DNA of 64,000 bases from Collimonas pratensis (GCF_001584185.1 NZ_CP013234.1:3286001-3350000); one strand, 5' to 3'. Numbered from the stretch's first letter, positions 33,400 to 43,175 are shown. The notes: generated by a model not told the origin, from the sequence alone. Numbers and translations: made by a program.

Positions 33400-34914
33400 A
33401 TGAATCCTCTTTCTTCTTCATCCCGACGCAGCCTGCCGAAACTCGCGACGCAGCGCCTTGCCATCAGCGCTGCCGTATTGCTGCTGGCGGCCTGCGCCAA
33501 TTTCAGCGGGATTCACAGCAGCGCCCGCTCGAACAGTGCGGACGACTATGCCTCCGCTTCGTCCTTGCCGGGTCAAGGCGGCGCCTGGCCGAGCAGCTCC
33601 TGGGTAAGCAGCATCGGCGGCAGCCAGCTGCAGCAGCTGGTCGACGAAGCGCTCGCTACCAATCCGAATCTGCAGGCAGCATCCGCCCGCATCGCCGCAT
33701 CGCATGCGATGGTGGAAGCGGCCGGCGCCACCAGCAAGCCGCAAGTCGGCGCCAGCCTGTCGGCGACGCGGGAACGCTTTTCCGAGAACAGCATTTATCC
33801 GCCGCCATTCGGCGGCATGTACGTGACGGATTATGAAACGGCGCTGAACTTCAGCTATGACCTGGATTTCTGGGGCAAGCATAGCGAGCAGTTGCGCTCC
33901 GCCATTTCGCAAAGCAAAGCCGCGCAAGCAGAAGATTATTCGGCACGGCTGGTGCTGACTGCCGCCATCTCGAAAGCATGGCTGCAACTGGGACGCCAGT
34001 ATGCCCAGCTCGACCTGACCAACCAGCAGCTGGTATTGCGCGACAAGCTCGACAAGCTGACCCAGCAACGCTTTGCCGCCGGCCTCGACACCCAGAGCGA
34101 CAACCAGCAGAGCCGCCAGCAAATCGCCGGCCTGCGCGCAGAACGTTCGCAATGGCAGGAAGCGATCGCCCTGACCCGCAACCAGATCGCCGCGTTGATG
34201 GGCCAGGGTCCGGATCGCGGACTGAAAATCGCCCAGCCGGTACTGCCGGCGGACAGCGCCATCGCCCTGCCCGACCAGTTGCCGCTGGGCCTGATGGGGC
34301 GGCGGCCGGATGTACTGGCAGCGCGCTGGCAGGTAGAAGCGGCGCAAAGCGATATCAAGGTGGCCAAGACCGAGTTCTATCCGGACATCAACCTGTCCGC
34401 CATGATCGGCTTTTCCAGCCTCAGCTTTTCACAATTCCTGAACCATAGCAGCAAGGTGGTCGGCGCCGGTCCGGCCATCCATCTGCCGATCTTTGAAGGC
34501 GGCGCCTTGCGTGCCCAGCTCAAAGGCCGGGTCGCTGCCTATGACGGCGCGGTAGCTACCTACAATCAAGCCCTGAACGACGCTTTCCACGAAGTGGCGG
34601 ACAGCGTGCAGTCGCTGCGCGCCGCGGAAGAACAGAGCAAGAATCAGCAGACTGCGGTAGACGCGGCCGAACGCGGCATGAAGCTGGCCGAGCAACGGCA
34701 ACAGGTCGGCACTGCCAATATGCTGCAGGTCGTCAGCAGCCAGATCAGCTGGCTGGCGCAGCGCAAGCTTGAGCTCGATACGCGCGCGCGCCGGGCCGAT
34801 CTGCGCGTCAACCTGATCAAATCGCTGGGAGGCGGCTTTGAGGCAGACGCGGCGGGCCTCGGCCCAGCCGCAGCAGATACCGCCAGCAATCCGCAAGCAA
34901 GCGCTACTAACTGA
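33400..34914 (+). CDS. NodT-family outer-membrane efflux lipoprotein
   Basis: The 504-residue protein is a TolC-like outer-membrane factor of the RND/EmrAB partner type. A lipoprotein signal peptide ends in the lipobox LLAAC (C32). The two OEP repeats follow, with LQQLVDEALATNPNLQAA near residue 75 and LPLGLMGRRPDVLAARWQVE near 290. The ATG at 33400 is used; an upstream GTG at 33325 is possible. It supplies the outer-membrane channel of a tripartite pump with the two genes that follow. Confidence 0.9.
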   Translation: MNPLSSSSRRSLPKLATQRLAISAAVLLLAACANFSGIHSSARSNSADDYASASSLPGQGGAWPSSSWVSSIGGSQLQQLVDEALATNPNLQAASARIAASHAMVEAAGATSKPQVGASLSATRERFSENSIYPPPFGGMYVTDYETALNFSYDLDFWGKHSEQLRSAISQSKAAQAEDYSARLVLTAAISKAWLQLGRQYAQLDLTNQQLVLRDKLDKLTQQRFAAGLDTQSDNQQSRQQIAGLRAERSQWQEAIALTRNQIAALMGQGPDRGLKIAQPVLPADSAIALPDQLPLGLMGRRPDVLAARWQVEAAQSDIKVAKTEFYPDINLSAMIGFSSLSFSQFLNHSSKVVGAGPAIHLPIFEGGALRAQLKGRVAAYDGAVATYNQALNDAFHEVADSVQSLRAAEEQSKNQQTAVDAAERGMKLAEQRQQVGTANMLQVVSSQISWLAQRKLELDTRARRADLRVNLIKSLGGGFEADAAGLGPAAADTASNPQASATN

Positions 34915-34954
34915 TTCATCAAAATAACCGTTCACTTATTGCGAAATCCGCACC

Positions 34955-36178
34955 ATGACAACACCAAATCAAAACCCACAAGAAGCATCCGCCGGCAGCG
35001 CCGCTGCTGCCGCTCCAGCCCAGCCGGTTGCCGTCAACGGCAAGCGCCGCAGCCTGCTGATCGGCGTCACCATTGCCCTGATCATTGTCTTGCTCGCCTA
35101 CGGCATCTGGTGGTTCATCTATGCCCGCCACTACGAAACCACCGACGATGCCTACGTTGGCGGCAACGTGGTGCAAGTCACGCCCCAGGTTGGCGGTACG
35201 GTGCTGGCGATCAATACCGACGATACCGAGCTGGTACAGGTCGGCAAACCGCTGGTTGAACTGGACAAGGCCGACGCCAAGGTTGCGCTGGACCAGGCCG
35301 AAGCCCAGCTGGCGCAGACCGTGCGCCAGGTGCGCACGCTGTTCGTCAACAACAATACCCTGACCTCCGCCGTCACCGCCCGCAGCGCTGAACTGGAACG
35401 CGCCCGCGCCGACCTCGCGCGCCGCCAGCAACTGATCAGCACTGGCGCCGTCTCCAAGGAAGAGCTGGATCACGCCAAGGTAGCAGTACAAAGCGCCGAA
35501 GCGGCCCTGCAATCGGCGCGCGAGCAATTGTCTTCCAACAAGGTGCTGACCGACCGCACCACGGTTGAACTGCACCCGAACGTGCTGAACGCCGCGGCCC
35601 AGGTCCGCAATGCCTATATCAACCTGGCCCGCACCAGCCTGCTGGCGCCGACCACCGGTTATGTCGCCAAGCGCTCGGTGCAGGTTGGCCAGCGCGTCGC
35701 CGCCGGCACCCCGCTGCTGTCGATCGTGCCGCTGAACGCCTTGTGGGTGGACGCCAACTTCAAGGAAGTACAGATCAAGAACATGCGCATCGGCCAGCCG
35801 GTGACTTTGGATTCCGATGTCTACGGCTCCAAGATTGAATACCATGGCACAGTGGTCGGCCTGGCAGCCGGTTCCGGCTCAGCCTTTGCTTTGCTGCCGG
35901 CGCAAAACGCCAGCGGCAACTGGATCAAGATCGTGCAGCGTATTCCAGTGCGTATTTCGCTGGATCCGAAAGACCTGGAAACCCATCCGCTGCGCATCGG
36001 CGTCTCGATGAACGTCAGCGTCGACGTCGCCAAGACTGAAGGCACTTCGCTGACTGCAGGCACGGCGCGCACTACGCCTGCTTACACCACCGATGTGTTC
36101 GACAAGAGCGGCCAGGAGGCCGATGCACGTATCGCCAGCATCATCGCTGCCAACAACAATGCAGCGGCAGCGCACTGA
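34955..36178 (+). CDS. emrA: EmrA-type membrane fusion protein
   Basis: This 407-residue HlyD/EmrA-type adaptor has one membrane helix at about residues 33-56, then YETTDDAYVGGNVVQVTPQV, the usual lipoyl-domain start, a long coiled-coil hairpin (about 110-200), and the return strand LLAPTTGYVAKRSVQVGQRV near 230. It bridges the inner-membrane MFS pump to the outer-membrane factor. The C-terminus has a low-complexity asparagine/alanine tail. Spacing to the gene before is 40 bases and to emrB 99 bases. Confidence 0.92.
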   Translation: MTTPNQNPQEASAGSAAAAAPAQPVAVNGKRRSLLIGVTIALIIVLLAYGIWWFIYARHYETTDDAYVGGNVVQVTPQVGGTVLAINTDDTELVQVGKPLVELDKADAKVALDQAEAQLAQTVRQVRTLFVNNNTLTSAVTARSAELERARADLARRQQLISTGAVSKEELDHAKVAVQSAEAALQSAREQLSSNKVLTDRTTVELHPNVLNAAAQVRNAYINLARTSLLAPTTGYVAKRSVQVGQRVAAGTPLLSIVPLNALWVDANFKEVQIKNMRIGQPVTLDSDVYGSKIEYHGTVVGLAAGSGSAFALLPAQNASGNWIKIVQRIPVRISLDPKDLETHPLRIGVSMNVSVDVAKTEGTSLTAGTARTTPAYTTDVFDKSGQEADARIASIIAANNNAAAAH

Positions 36179-36277
36179 TACCCTGCAACCTGCCGGCGAA
36201 TGCCGCAGCGCAAGCCGCCGTCCTGGCGGCCGCGCTGACGGCAGCGGACATGCAATAACCCTTACCGGAATGCCTTC

Positions 36278-37855
36278 ATGAGTTCCCCAAAACCAGCGCC
36301 GCCACCGCGGCCGCCTTCGCAACCACTGCCGCCGCTGACCGGCGGCAAGCTTGTCATGGGTACGGTAGCCTTGTCGCTCGCCGTGTTCATGAACGTCCTC
36401 GATTCGTCGATTGCCAACGTTTCCATCCCGGCCATTTCCGGTGACCTCGGCGTCTCGCCGCAACAGGGCACCTGGGTCATCACCTCGTTCGCGGTGGCCA
36501 ACGCCATCTCCGTGCCGCTGACCGGCTGGCTGACGCAACGCTTCGGCCAGGTACGCTTGTTCGTGACCTCGATCATCCTCTTCGTGCTGTCCTCGATCTT
36601 GTGCGGCCTGGCGCCGAGCATGGAAGTGCTGATCGCCGCCCGCGTACTGCAAGGCGCCGTCGCCGGACCGATGATTCCCTTGTCGCAGTCATTGCTGCTG
36701 TCCAGTTACACTCCCTCCAAGAGCGGGATGGCGCTAGCCTTCTGGGGCATGACCACGCTGGTGGCGCCGGTCATGGGACCGCTGCTGGGCGGCTGGATCT
36801 CGGATAACTACACCTGGCCGTGGATTTTCTATATCAACATTCCGGTCGGCGTGTTTGCCGCCTGGGCCACCTGGTCGATATACCACAAGCGCGAATCCTC
36901 CACCTACAAGCTGCCGATCGACAAGGTCGGACTGGCCTTGCTAGTGGTCTGGGTCGGCTCGCTGCAGATCATGCTGGACAAGGGTAAGGAACTGGACTGG
37001 TTCAATTCCTCCACCATCGTGATCCTGGGTGCGGTGGCGCTGGTGGCCTTTATCTATTTCATCATCTGGGAACTGGGCGACGACCATCCGGTGGTTGACC
37101 TGCGACTGTTCAAGGGCCGCAACTTCAGCGGCGGCGTGATCGCCATCTCGGTCGGCTACGGCCTGATGTTCGGCGGCCTGGTGATCCTGCCTTTGTGGCT
37201 GCAGACCACGCTCGGCTATACCGCAACGCTGGCCGGCGAAGTGATGGCGCCAGTCGGGATCTTTGCAATCATCCTGTCGCCCTTCATCGGCAAGCTGCTG
37301 CCCAAGATCGATGCGCGCTGGGTGGCCAGCACCGCTTTCTTCATCTTTGCCATCGTGTTCTACCTGCGTTCGCAGTTCACCGAGAATGTCGACACCTTCA
37401 CGCTGATGATCCCGACCATCATCCAGGGCGCGGCGATGGCCATGTTCTTCATTCCGCTGACCTCGATCATCCTGTCAGGCCAGCCGCCGGACAAGATTCC
37501 TTCGGCCGCGGGCCTGTCCAACTTCGTGCGTATCATGTTCGGCGGCATGGGCACCTCGATCACCAGCACCTTGTGGGATCGCCGCACCTCCCTGCACCAC
37601 TCGCAACTGACCGAATTCACCGGGCCGCACAGCCCGGCATTCAACGAGGCGGTGCACAACCTGATGGCGCAGGGCATGCCGGAGCCGGCCGCCTGGGCCA
37701 CCATCGACCGCCTGATTTCGGTCAAGGCGGCGACCCAGGGGGCGACCGATATCTTCTGGATTTCGGCGGTGCTATTCCTGATGCTGATTGCGCTGGTATG
37801 GCTGACCAAACCGCAGCGTTCCAGCTTGCCGGTGGATGCCGGCGGCGCGCACTAA
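36278..37855 (+). CDS. emrB: EmrB-type DHA2 MFS drug exporter
   Basis: This 525-residue transporter of the DHA2 family has 14 predicted membrane segments. Family landmarks are FMNVLDSSIANVSIPAISGD in helix 1, TSFAVANAISVPLTGWL in helix 2, and the motif C-like region MTTLVAPVMGPLLGGWI near residue 158. It exports hydrophobic drugs or weak acids by proton antiport with the EmrA adaptor. The operon ends here at a double hairpin. Which drug is moved cannot be inferred. Confidence 0.92.
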   Translation: MSSPKPAPPPRPPSQPLPPLTGGKLVMGTVALSLAVFMNVLDSSIANVSIPAISGDLGVSPQQGTWVITSFAVANAISVPLTGWLTQRFGQVRLFVTSIILFVLSSILCGLAPSMEVLIAARVLQGAVAGPMIPLSQSLLLSSYTPSKSGMALAFWGMTTLVAPVMGPLLGGWISDNYTWPWIFYINIPVGVFAAWATWSIYHKRESSTYKLPIDKVGLALLVVWVGSLQIMLDKGKELDWFNSSTIVILGAVALVAFIYFIIWELGDDHPVVDLRLFKGRNFSGGVIAISVGYGLMFGGLVILPLWLQTTLGYTATLAGEVMAPVGIFAIILSPFIGKLLPKIDARWVASTAFFIFAIVFYLRSQFTENVDTFTLMIPTIIQGAAMAMFFIPLTSIILSGQPPDKIPSAAGLSNFVRIMFGGMGTSITSTLWDRRTSLHHSQLTEFTGPHSPAFNEAVHNLMAQGMPEPAAWATIDRLISVKAATQGATDIFWISAVLFLMLIALVWLTKPQRSSLPVDAGGAH

Positions 37856-37904
37856 GAGGGATTTGAGCGCAAGCCGTAATCCAGCTTAATAATCCAACTT
37901 GAAG

Positions 37905-37930
37905 CATGAGCTCCGGCAGCGGAGCTCATG
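37905..37930 (+). terminator. Hairpin after emrB
   Basis: CATGAGCTCCG and CGGAGCTCATG form an 11-bp stem with a GCAG loop, followed by five A residues. It lies just before a second, stronger terminator and may act with it. Confidence 0.55.
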
Positions 37931-37932
37931 AA

Positions 37933-37975
37933 AAACGGGCGGTGCATAGTTGACTATGCACCGCCCGTTTTGTTT
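37933..37975. terminator. Intrinsic terminator between convergent emrB and pit
   Basis: AAACGGGCGGTGCATAG and CTATGCACCGCCCGTTT form a 17-bp stem with a TTGA loop and a TTTTGTTTT tail. The A run on its left lets it work for the convergent phosphate-transporter gene as well. Confidence 0.85.
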
Positions 37976-38015
37976 TCCGAAGCCGGGTGGCGCAACGCCA
38001 CCCGGTCCGCATCGC

Positions 38016-39026
38016 TTACAAGATATGCTTGCCGATCCACCAGGCAATCGCCGCCATGAAGGCCGAAGCTGGAATCGTCAGCACCCAGGCCCAGACGATA
38101 TTGCCGGCAACGCCCCAGCGCACCGCGGAGACGCGGCGTGCAGCGCCGACGCCAACGATGGCGCCGGTGATGGTGTGGGTAGTCGAGACTGGCACGCCCA
38201 GCATGGTCGCCAGGAACAGCGTAATGGCGCCGCCGGTTTCGGCGCAGAAGCCACCCACCGGTTTCAGCTTGGTGATCTTCTGGCCCATGGTCTTGACGAT
38301 GCGCCAGCCGCCGAACAGCGTACCGAGGCTGATCGCGCTATAGCAGGAAATGATCACCCACCATGGCGGCAGGCTGTCGCTGGCTTGCGAAAAGCCGGTG
38401 GCGATCAGCAGCATCCAGATGATGCCGATGGTTTTCTGCGCATCGTTGCCGCCGTGCCCGAGGCTATACATGGAGGCGGATACCAGCTGCAGGCGGCGGA
38501 ACCATTTGTCGACCTTGCGCGGCGTCGAGCGCACGAAGATCCACGACACCAGCACCATCATGATGGAGCCGAAGACGAAGCCCAGCAGCGGCGACAGCAC
38601 GATGAAGGCAATGGTCTTGATCAGGCCGGCCGAGATCAGCGATCCGGTGCCGGCCTTGGCCACTGCAGCGCCGACCAGGCCGCCGATCAAGGCATGCGAA
38701 GACGACGACGGAATGCCGTAGTACCAGGTCAGGATGTTCCAGCAAATGGCGCCGACCAGGGCGCCGAAGACGACGTAATGATCCACCACATTGGGATCGA
38801 TAGTGCCCTTGCCGACGGTAGCGGCGACGTGCAGCTGGAACACCGCAATCGCAATGAAGTTGAACAGGGCCGCCATGGCCACTGCCTGCTGCGGCTTGAG
38901 GACGCCGGTGGAGACCACGGTGGCGATTGCATTGGCGGCATCATGGAAGCCGTTCATGAAATCGAACACCAGCGCCAGTGCAATAAGGAAGACGAGAACG
39001 TAAATACTGATTTGAAGAGTGTGCAT
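38016..39026 (-). CDS. pit: PiT-family inorganic phosphate transporter
   Basis: The 336-residue membrane protein has the duplicated PiT signature: FDFMNGFHDAANAIATVVST near residue 21 and GVPVSTTHTITGAIVGVGA near 280, with about ten hydrophobic segments. It imports phosphate as a metal-phosphate complex with low affinity using the proton gradient. The DUF47 gene lies 74 bases upstream on the same strand, a conserved pair in which the DUF47 protein modulates the transporter. Confidence 0.93.
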   Translation of the reverse strand: MHTLQISIYVLVFLIALALVFDFMNGFHDAANAIATVVSTGVLKPQQAVAMAALFNFIAIAVFQLHVAATVGKGTIDPNVVDHYVVFGALVGAICWNILTWYYGIPSSSSHALIGGLVGAAVAKAGTGSLISAGLIKTIAFIVLSPLLGFVFGSIMMVLVSWIFVRSTPRKVDKWFRRLQLVSASMYSLGHGGNDAQKTIGIIWMLLIATGFSQASDSLPPWWVIISCYSAISLGTLFGGWRIVKTMGQKITKLKPVGGFCAETGGAITLFLATMLGVPVSTTHTITGAIVGVGAARRVSAVRWGVAGNIVWAWVLTIPASAFMAAIAWWIGKHIL

Positions 39027-39100
39027 GAGTAGCCAGAGTCGTTTTTTTAGGATTGCATCGATGCGCTAGCGACCACGGGCCGCCGGCGCCCTACTCTGCA

Positions 39101-39727
39101 TCAGGCATTTTCGACGATAATGCCTTCGATGATGTTGGCGACATCTTCACAACGGTCGGTGACGGTTTCCAGCAGTTCGTAGATCGCCTTGAGCTTGATC
39201 AGGGTGCGTACATCAGGCTCGTCGCGGAACAGTTTCGACATGGCGGCGCGCATCACGTGATCGGCGTCCGACTCCAGGCGGTCGATCTCGACGCAGATCG
39301 CCAGGATCTCGCGCGAGTTGTCCATGTTGTGCAGCAGACCGACTGCAGCCTTGACCTTCTCGGCGCAGCCCAGGCACAGCTCGGCCAGGCGCTTGGCTTC
39401 TGGCGTGATGGCCTTGATGTCGTACAGCGAGATGGTCTGCGCCGCGTCTTCCAGCAAATCGAGAATATCGTCCATGCGGGTGATCAGCTGATGGATGTCG
39501 TCGCGGTCGATCGGTGTGATGAAGGTCTTGTGCAGCATGTCGATCGCATGGTGCGTGACCTGGTCGGCCTGCTTTTCAATGCCTTCGATCGCATGCACGC
39601 GGATTTCCAGATCGTCGAAGTTAGTCATCAACGCCACCATTTCTTTAGCGCCCTTGACGCATAGCTCTGCATGCTGATTAAAGAGCTCAAAGAATTTGCC
39701 CTCGGTGGGCATCAATCGTCCAAACAT
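39101..39727 (-). CDS. DUF47 PhoU-like phosphate transport regulator
   Basis: This 208-residue helical protein is of the DUF47/TIGR00153 family, distantly related to PhoU. Typical segments are FFELFNQHAELCVKGAKEM near residue 12, the acidic metal-binding pattern EGIEKQADQVTHHAIDMLHK near 48, and ESDADHVMRAAMSKLF near 152. It is thought to regulate the neighbouring PiT transporter. The 190 bases upstream hold its promoter; I see no convincing PHO box there. Confidence 0.9.
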   Translation of the reverse strand: MFGRLMPTEGKFFELFNQHAELCVKGAKEMVALMTNFDDLEIRVHAIEGIEKQADQVTHHAIDMLHKTFITPIDRDDIHQLITRMDDILDLLEDAAQTISLYDIKAITPEAKRLAELCLGCAEKVKAAVGLLHNMDNSREILAICVEIDRLESDADHVMRAAMSKLFRDEPDVRTLIKLKAIYELLETVTDRCEDVANIIEGIIVENA

Positions 39728-39917
39728 GTTTATTCTCTCTTCTGAGGGTTAAGCTGAATCTAAAACTACAACTACGCTTGCATTTAAATCAAGGATATTA
39801 ATTTAAAGCAAACAATGTCACGAAACTGAAATATATCAGGCTCGCTCGGCCAGCGCTTAGCAGGATTTTGTAAATTTTTCGTTAATGCAACAAAATCAAC
39901 AACGGCAATAACGGTAA

Positions 39918-41318
39918 TCAATCGCCGCCGTACGGCGCATCCAGATTACCGACATAGTTGTCGAATTTCGTGTATTGCCCGAGGAAACTGAGACGCACGC
40001 TACCGATCGGACCGTTACGCTGTTTGCCGATAATGATTTCCGCGGTGCCCTTTTCCTGCGAATCGGGGTTGTATACCTCGTCGCGGTAAATGAACAGGAT
40101 GACGTCGGCGTCCTGCTCGATAGCGCCGGATTCACGCAAGTCGGACATCACCGGACGCTTGTTGGGGCGTTGCTCCAGCGAGCGGTTCAGCTGCGACAGC
40201 GCAATCACCGGGCACTGCAGCTCTTTGGCCAGGCCCTTCAAGTTACGCGAGATTTCAGAAATTTCTGTGGCGCGGTTTTCACCGGCATTATTGGCCGACA
40301 TCAGCTGCAAATAGTCGATGATGATCAGGCCCAGCGTGCCGCACTGGCGCGACAGCCGGCGCGCGCGGGCGCGCAGTTCGATCGAGCTGAGCGCCGGCGT
40401 TTCGTCGATGAACAGCTGGGCGTCGTTCATCTTCTGGATCGCGTGGGTCAGGCGTGGCCAGTCCTCGTCATTGAGGCGGCCGGTACGCAAACGGTGCTGG
40501 TCCAGCTTGCCGACCGAACCCAGCATACGCATGGCGAGCTGGGTGCCGCCCATTTCCATCGAAAAGATCGCCACCGGCAAACCGCTTTCGATCGCCACGT
40601 TCTCGCCGATGTTGACCGAGAACGCGGTCTTACCCATGGATGGGCGTCCCGCCACGATCACCAGGTCGCCTTTTTGCAGCCCGGACGTCATCTTGTCGAG
40701 ATCGATGAAACCGGTCGAAACACCGGTGATATCGCTCTGGTTATCGCGGTTGTAAAGTTCGTCGATACGCTCCACCACTTGCGTCAGCAGCGGCTGGATT
40801 TCCTGGAAACCCTGGGCGCCGCGCGCACCTTCCTCGGCAATCGCAAAAATCTTCGATTCCGCCTCGTCCAGCATCTGCTTGACTTCCTTGCCTTGCGGGC
40901 TGAAAGCCTGGCCGGAAATTTCATCGGCCACGGTAATCAGTTTGCGCAAGACGCCGCGATCGCGCACGATCTCGGCGTAGCGGCGGATATTGGCCGCCGA
41001 TGGCGTATTTTGCGCCAGCGCATTGAGGTAGCTCAGGCCGCCGACCTCTTCCGCCTTGCCGGTGCCGCTCAGCGATTCAAAGACCGTGATCACGTCAGCC
41101 GGCTTGCTGCCGTTGATCAGCTTGACCATGTGCTGGAAAATGATCCGATGATCGTAGCGGTAGAAATCGTCGGCATTGACGAAGTCCGCGATCTTGTCCC
41201 AGGCCGCATTATCCAGCAGCAATCCGCCTAAAACGGACTGTTCTGCTTCGATCGAATGGGGTGGTACGCGGAGGGAATCTAACTGCGGATCGGACGGTGC
41301 TTTAGAAGGTGCTTTCAT
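39918..41318 (-). CDS. dnaB: Replicative DNA helicase DnaB
   Basis: DnaB unwinds DNA at the replication fork as a hexamer. The 466-residue protein has the N-terminal primase-interaction domain (PPHSIEAEQSVLGGLLLDN near residue 19), the linker, and the RecA-like motor with Walker A GRPSMGKT at 224-231, a LIIIDYLQLM Walker B segment near 330 and LSQLNRSLEQRPNKRP near 375. It lies downstream of the rpsF-rplI operon, as in many proteobacteria, but a terminator at 41382-41406 separates them. Confidence 0.96.
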   Translation of the reverse strand: MKAPSKAPSDPQLDSLRVPPHSIEAEQSVLGGLLLDNAAWDKIADFVNADDFYRYDHRIIFQHMVKLINGSKPADVITVFESLSGTGKAEEVGGLSYLNALAQNTPSAANIRRYAEIVRDRGVLRKLITVADEISGQAFSPQGKEVKQMLDEAESKIFAIAEEGARGAQGFQEIQPLLTQVVERIDELYNRDNQSDITGVSTGFIDLDKMTSGLQKGDLVIVAGRPSMGKTAFSVNIGENVAIESGLPVAIFSMEMGGTQLAMRMLGSVGKLDQHRLRTGRLNDEDWPRLTHAIQKMNDAQLFIDETPALSSIELRARARRLSRQCGTLGLIIIDYLQLMSANNAGENRATEISEISRNLKGLAKELQCPVIALSQLNRSLEQRPNKRPVMSDLRESGAIEQDADVILFIYRDEVYNPDSQEKGTAEIIIGKQRNGPIGSVRLSFLGQYTKFDNYVGNLDAPYGGD

Positions 41319-41381
41319 GGCGCGAATTATACCTGCTTCTCATAAGCGTCTTGCTGCACTGCCAGAAAAAGGACGTAAAAA

Positions 41382-41406
41382 AAGCCGGGAAAACCCGGCT
41401 TTTTTT
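41382..41406 (-). terminator. Intrinsic terminator after rplI
   Basis: AAGCCGGG and CCCGGCTT form an 8-bp stem with an AAAA loop, with A and T runs on both sides, so it works in either direction. It ends the ribosomal protein operon before dnaB. Confidence 0.85.
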
Positions 41407-41435
41407 GACTGCAATAACTTTTTGCCAACAGCGTA

Positions 41436-41888
41436 TTAAACGTGTTCGCCGATCACTGCGATGACGATGTCAACCACGACGTCAGTGTGCAGAGCAACTG
41501 CAACCGGGTGTTCGCCGGTTGTCTTCAGCGGACCGTTCGGCAAGCGAACTTGTGCTTTTTCAACTGCGAAGCCTTGCTTGGTCAGCGCTTCAGCGATGTC
41601 GAAGTTGGTCACGGAACCGAACAGACGGCCGTCAACGCCCGACTTTTGCGAGATCTGAACAGTCAGGCCGTTCAGTTTTTCGCCTTGGCCTTGGGCCACA
41701 GCCAGCTTGGCTGCCGCTGCTGTTTCCAGATCAGCGCGCTTCGCTTCGAATTCAGCGATAGCGGTAGTCGTAGCACGACGCGCCATGCGTTGCGGGATCA
41801 GGAAGTTACGTGCGTAACCGTCCTTGACGCGAACAACTTCGCCCAGGTTGCCGAGATTAACGACTTTTTCCAACAGAATAACTTGCAT
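41436..41888 (-). CDS. rplI: 50S ribosomal protein L9
   Basis: The 150-residue protein is full-length L9: the N-terminal [20 protein letters not shown] domain that binds 23S rRNA, the [13 protein letters not shown] segment, a long connecting helix rich in alanine and lysine, and a C-terminal domain beginning [19 protein letters not shown]. It is the last gene of the rpsF-priB-rpsR-rplI operon, 26 bases after rpsR, with a GGAG-type site. Confidence 0.97.
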   Translation of the reverse strand: MQVILLEKVVNLGNLGEVVRVKDGYARNFLIPQRMARRATTTAIAEFEAKRADLETAAAAKLAVAQGQGEKLNGLTVQISQKSGVDGRLFGSVTNFDIAEALTKQGFAVEKAQVRLPNGPLKTTGEHPVAVALHTDVVVDIVIAVIGEHV

Positions 41889-41914
41889 ATTTTTCTCCTA
41901 TTTCAAGTCGTCAA

Positions 41915-42199
41915 TTAAGCGTTGTGCAGATCGGTGTATGGCAGCAGCGCCAGGAAACGTGCGCGCTTGATCGCAGTGTCCACTTGACGTTGATAGATTG
42001 CCTTGGTGCCGGTCAGACGTGCTGGCATGATCTTGCCGTTTTCTTGAACAAAATCCTTGAGCGTGTCGACATCCTTGTAGTCAACGCTGGCAACGTGTGC
42101 AGCGGTGAAACGGCAGAATTTCTTGCGCTTGAACAGCGGGTTTTGTTGTTGACGCTTGTTTTTCAGTTTGCTTTTATCGAACTTTTTACCGAATGCCAT
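41915..42199 (-). CDS. rpsR: 30S ribosomal protein S18
   Basis: This is a 94-residue S18 with the conserved [20 protein letters not shown] and [20 protein letters not shown] segments. A basic, lysine- and glutamine-rich N-terminal extension of about 19 residues precedes the core, as in other betaproteobacteria. S18 pairs with S6 on the 30S platform, and the two are encoded in the same operon. Confidence 0.97.
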   Translation of the reverse strand: MAFGKKFDKSKLKNKRQQQNPLFKRKKFCRFTAAHVASVDYKDVDTLKDFVQENGKIMPARLTGTKAIYQRQVDTAIKRARFLALLPYTDLHNA

Positions 42200-42249
42200 T
42201 TTTGGCTCCTGTATCTAAAATAATGAATCTGCAATTTCCGCTATGTTCT

Positions 42250-42567
42250 CTAGGAACCGTCTGCTTCTATTGCAGCGAAATCCGTGATGTGAAATACCAG
42301 GCCCCTGCCGTTGCGACTCTTGCGTGCCATGAAACCGGTAAACCAGAAGGTGCCTCCCAACGGCGCCTGACTGAATCTTCCTGAAATCTCGCCGACGGCT
42401 AGCGCGGCGATTTCAAATTCGATCAAACGCTTTATTCCTGCTTCAATCGGCTCCGAGCGATGCTGCAGATTTGCAGATACGATCGGAATGCCTGCCGGTG
42501 TATAACGTATGACTTCACGTTCGGCAATTTCGGCAACCAGCTGAAACACGTTATTGGCTTGACTCAC
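42250..42567 (-). CDS. priB: Primosomal replication protein PriB
   Basis: The 105-residue single-strand DNA-binding protein has an OB fold with IRYTPAGIPIVSANLQH near residue 20, the family's most conserved block, and LGGTFWFTGFMARKSRNG near 70. PriB helps PriA restart stalled replication forks. It starts at GTG. Its place between rpsF and rpsR is the usual one in beta- and gammaproteobacteria. Confidence 0.92.
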   Translation of the reverse strand: MSQANNVFQLVAEIAEREVIRYTPAGIPIVSANLQHRSEPIEAGIKRLIEFEIAALAVGEISGRFSQAPLGGTFWFTGFMARKSRNGRGLVFHITDFAAIEADGS

Positions 42568-42607
42568 TCCTGATGGACTCGATGGCTACGCTGACAGGGC
42601 AGGTAAA

Positions 42608-42976
42608 TCAGGCTGCCGGCGCTTCAGTGCGATGGCTCTTGGCAGCATCTTCCTTCTGCACAGCCTTCATCATTGGCGAAGGACCGGTTTCGGCCTTCTT
42701 CAGCTTGACAGTCAGATGACGCAATACTGCATCATTGAACTTGAAGCCGGTTTCGATTTCAGCCAGAGTTTCGCTGTCGCACTCGATGTTCAGGCAAACG
42801 TAATGTGCTTTTGCCAGTTTCTGAATCAGGTATGCCAGTTGGCGGCGGCCCCAGTCTTCCACGCGATGCACGATGCCGCCACGTGTAGTGACGATACCTT
42901 TGTAGCGCTCGATCATTGCAGGCACTTGCTCGCTTTGATCTGGATGGACGATAAATACGATTTCATAATGACGCAT
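42608..42976 (-). CDS. rpsF: 30S ribosomal protein S6
   Basis: The 122-residue protein matches S6 throughout: [20 protein letters not shown] at the start, [20 protein letters not shown] near residue 45, and [15 protein letters not shown] near 86. The ATG at 42976 follows a strong AAGGAG site, so a much longer open frame upstream is not used. It is the first gene of the ribosomal operon and is divergent from lexA. Confidence 0.97.
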   Translation of the reverse strand: MRHYEIVFIVHPDQSEQVPAMIERYKGIVTTRGGIVHRVEDWGRRQLAYLIQKLAKAHYVCLNIECDSETLAEIETGFKFNDAVLRHLTVKLKKAETGPSPMMKAVQKEDAAKSHRTEAPAA

Positions 42977-43005
42977 GTAAGCTCCTTTTGGACTGATTGA
43001 AGAAT

Positions 43006-43020
43006 CGCCCACCTCGGCGT
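43006..43020 (-). promoter_or_regulatory. Possible S6:S18 autoregulatory leader hairpin
   Basis: On the minus strand the rpsF leader contains CGCCGAGGTGGGCG, which can fold into a short CGCC/GGGCG stem about 30 bases before the start codon. S6:S18 is known to bind a small motif in the rpsF leader in several bacteria. Assignment here is tentative. Confidence 0.3.
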
Positions 43021-43158
43021 CAAGACGAGTGTGGGAAGAGGAAAACCAGCAATAGTACGCGCAATTGCAACAAAACTCAATGTTTTCAGGCGCCTGCGGC
43101 GACATAGGCATAAGGAAGTGGCTAATTCGCATCAATTTATCTTGCATTTGCACAAATA

Positions 43159-43174
43159 CTGTACAAAAATACAG
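43159..43174. promoter_or_regulatory. LexA box 1
   Basis: The 16-mer CTGTACAAAAATACAG fits the betaproteobacterial LexA consensus CTGT-N8-ACAG exactly. It is upstream of lexA and should mediate autorepression in the SOS response. Confidence 0.85.
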
Positions 43175-43175
43175 A

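Noticed and set aside
39728..39917. Possible PHO box upstream of the DUF47-pit genes
   Set aside because: Only partial matches to the CTGTCAT direct-repeat pattern are present, too weak to call.
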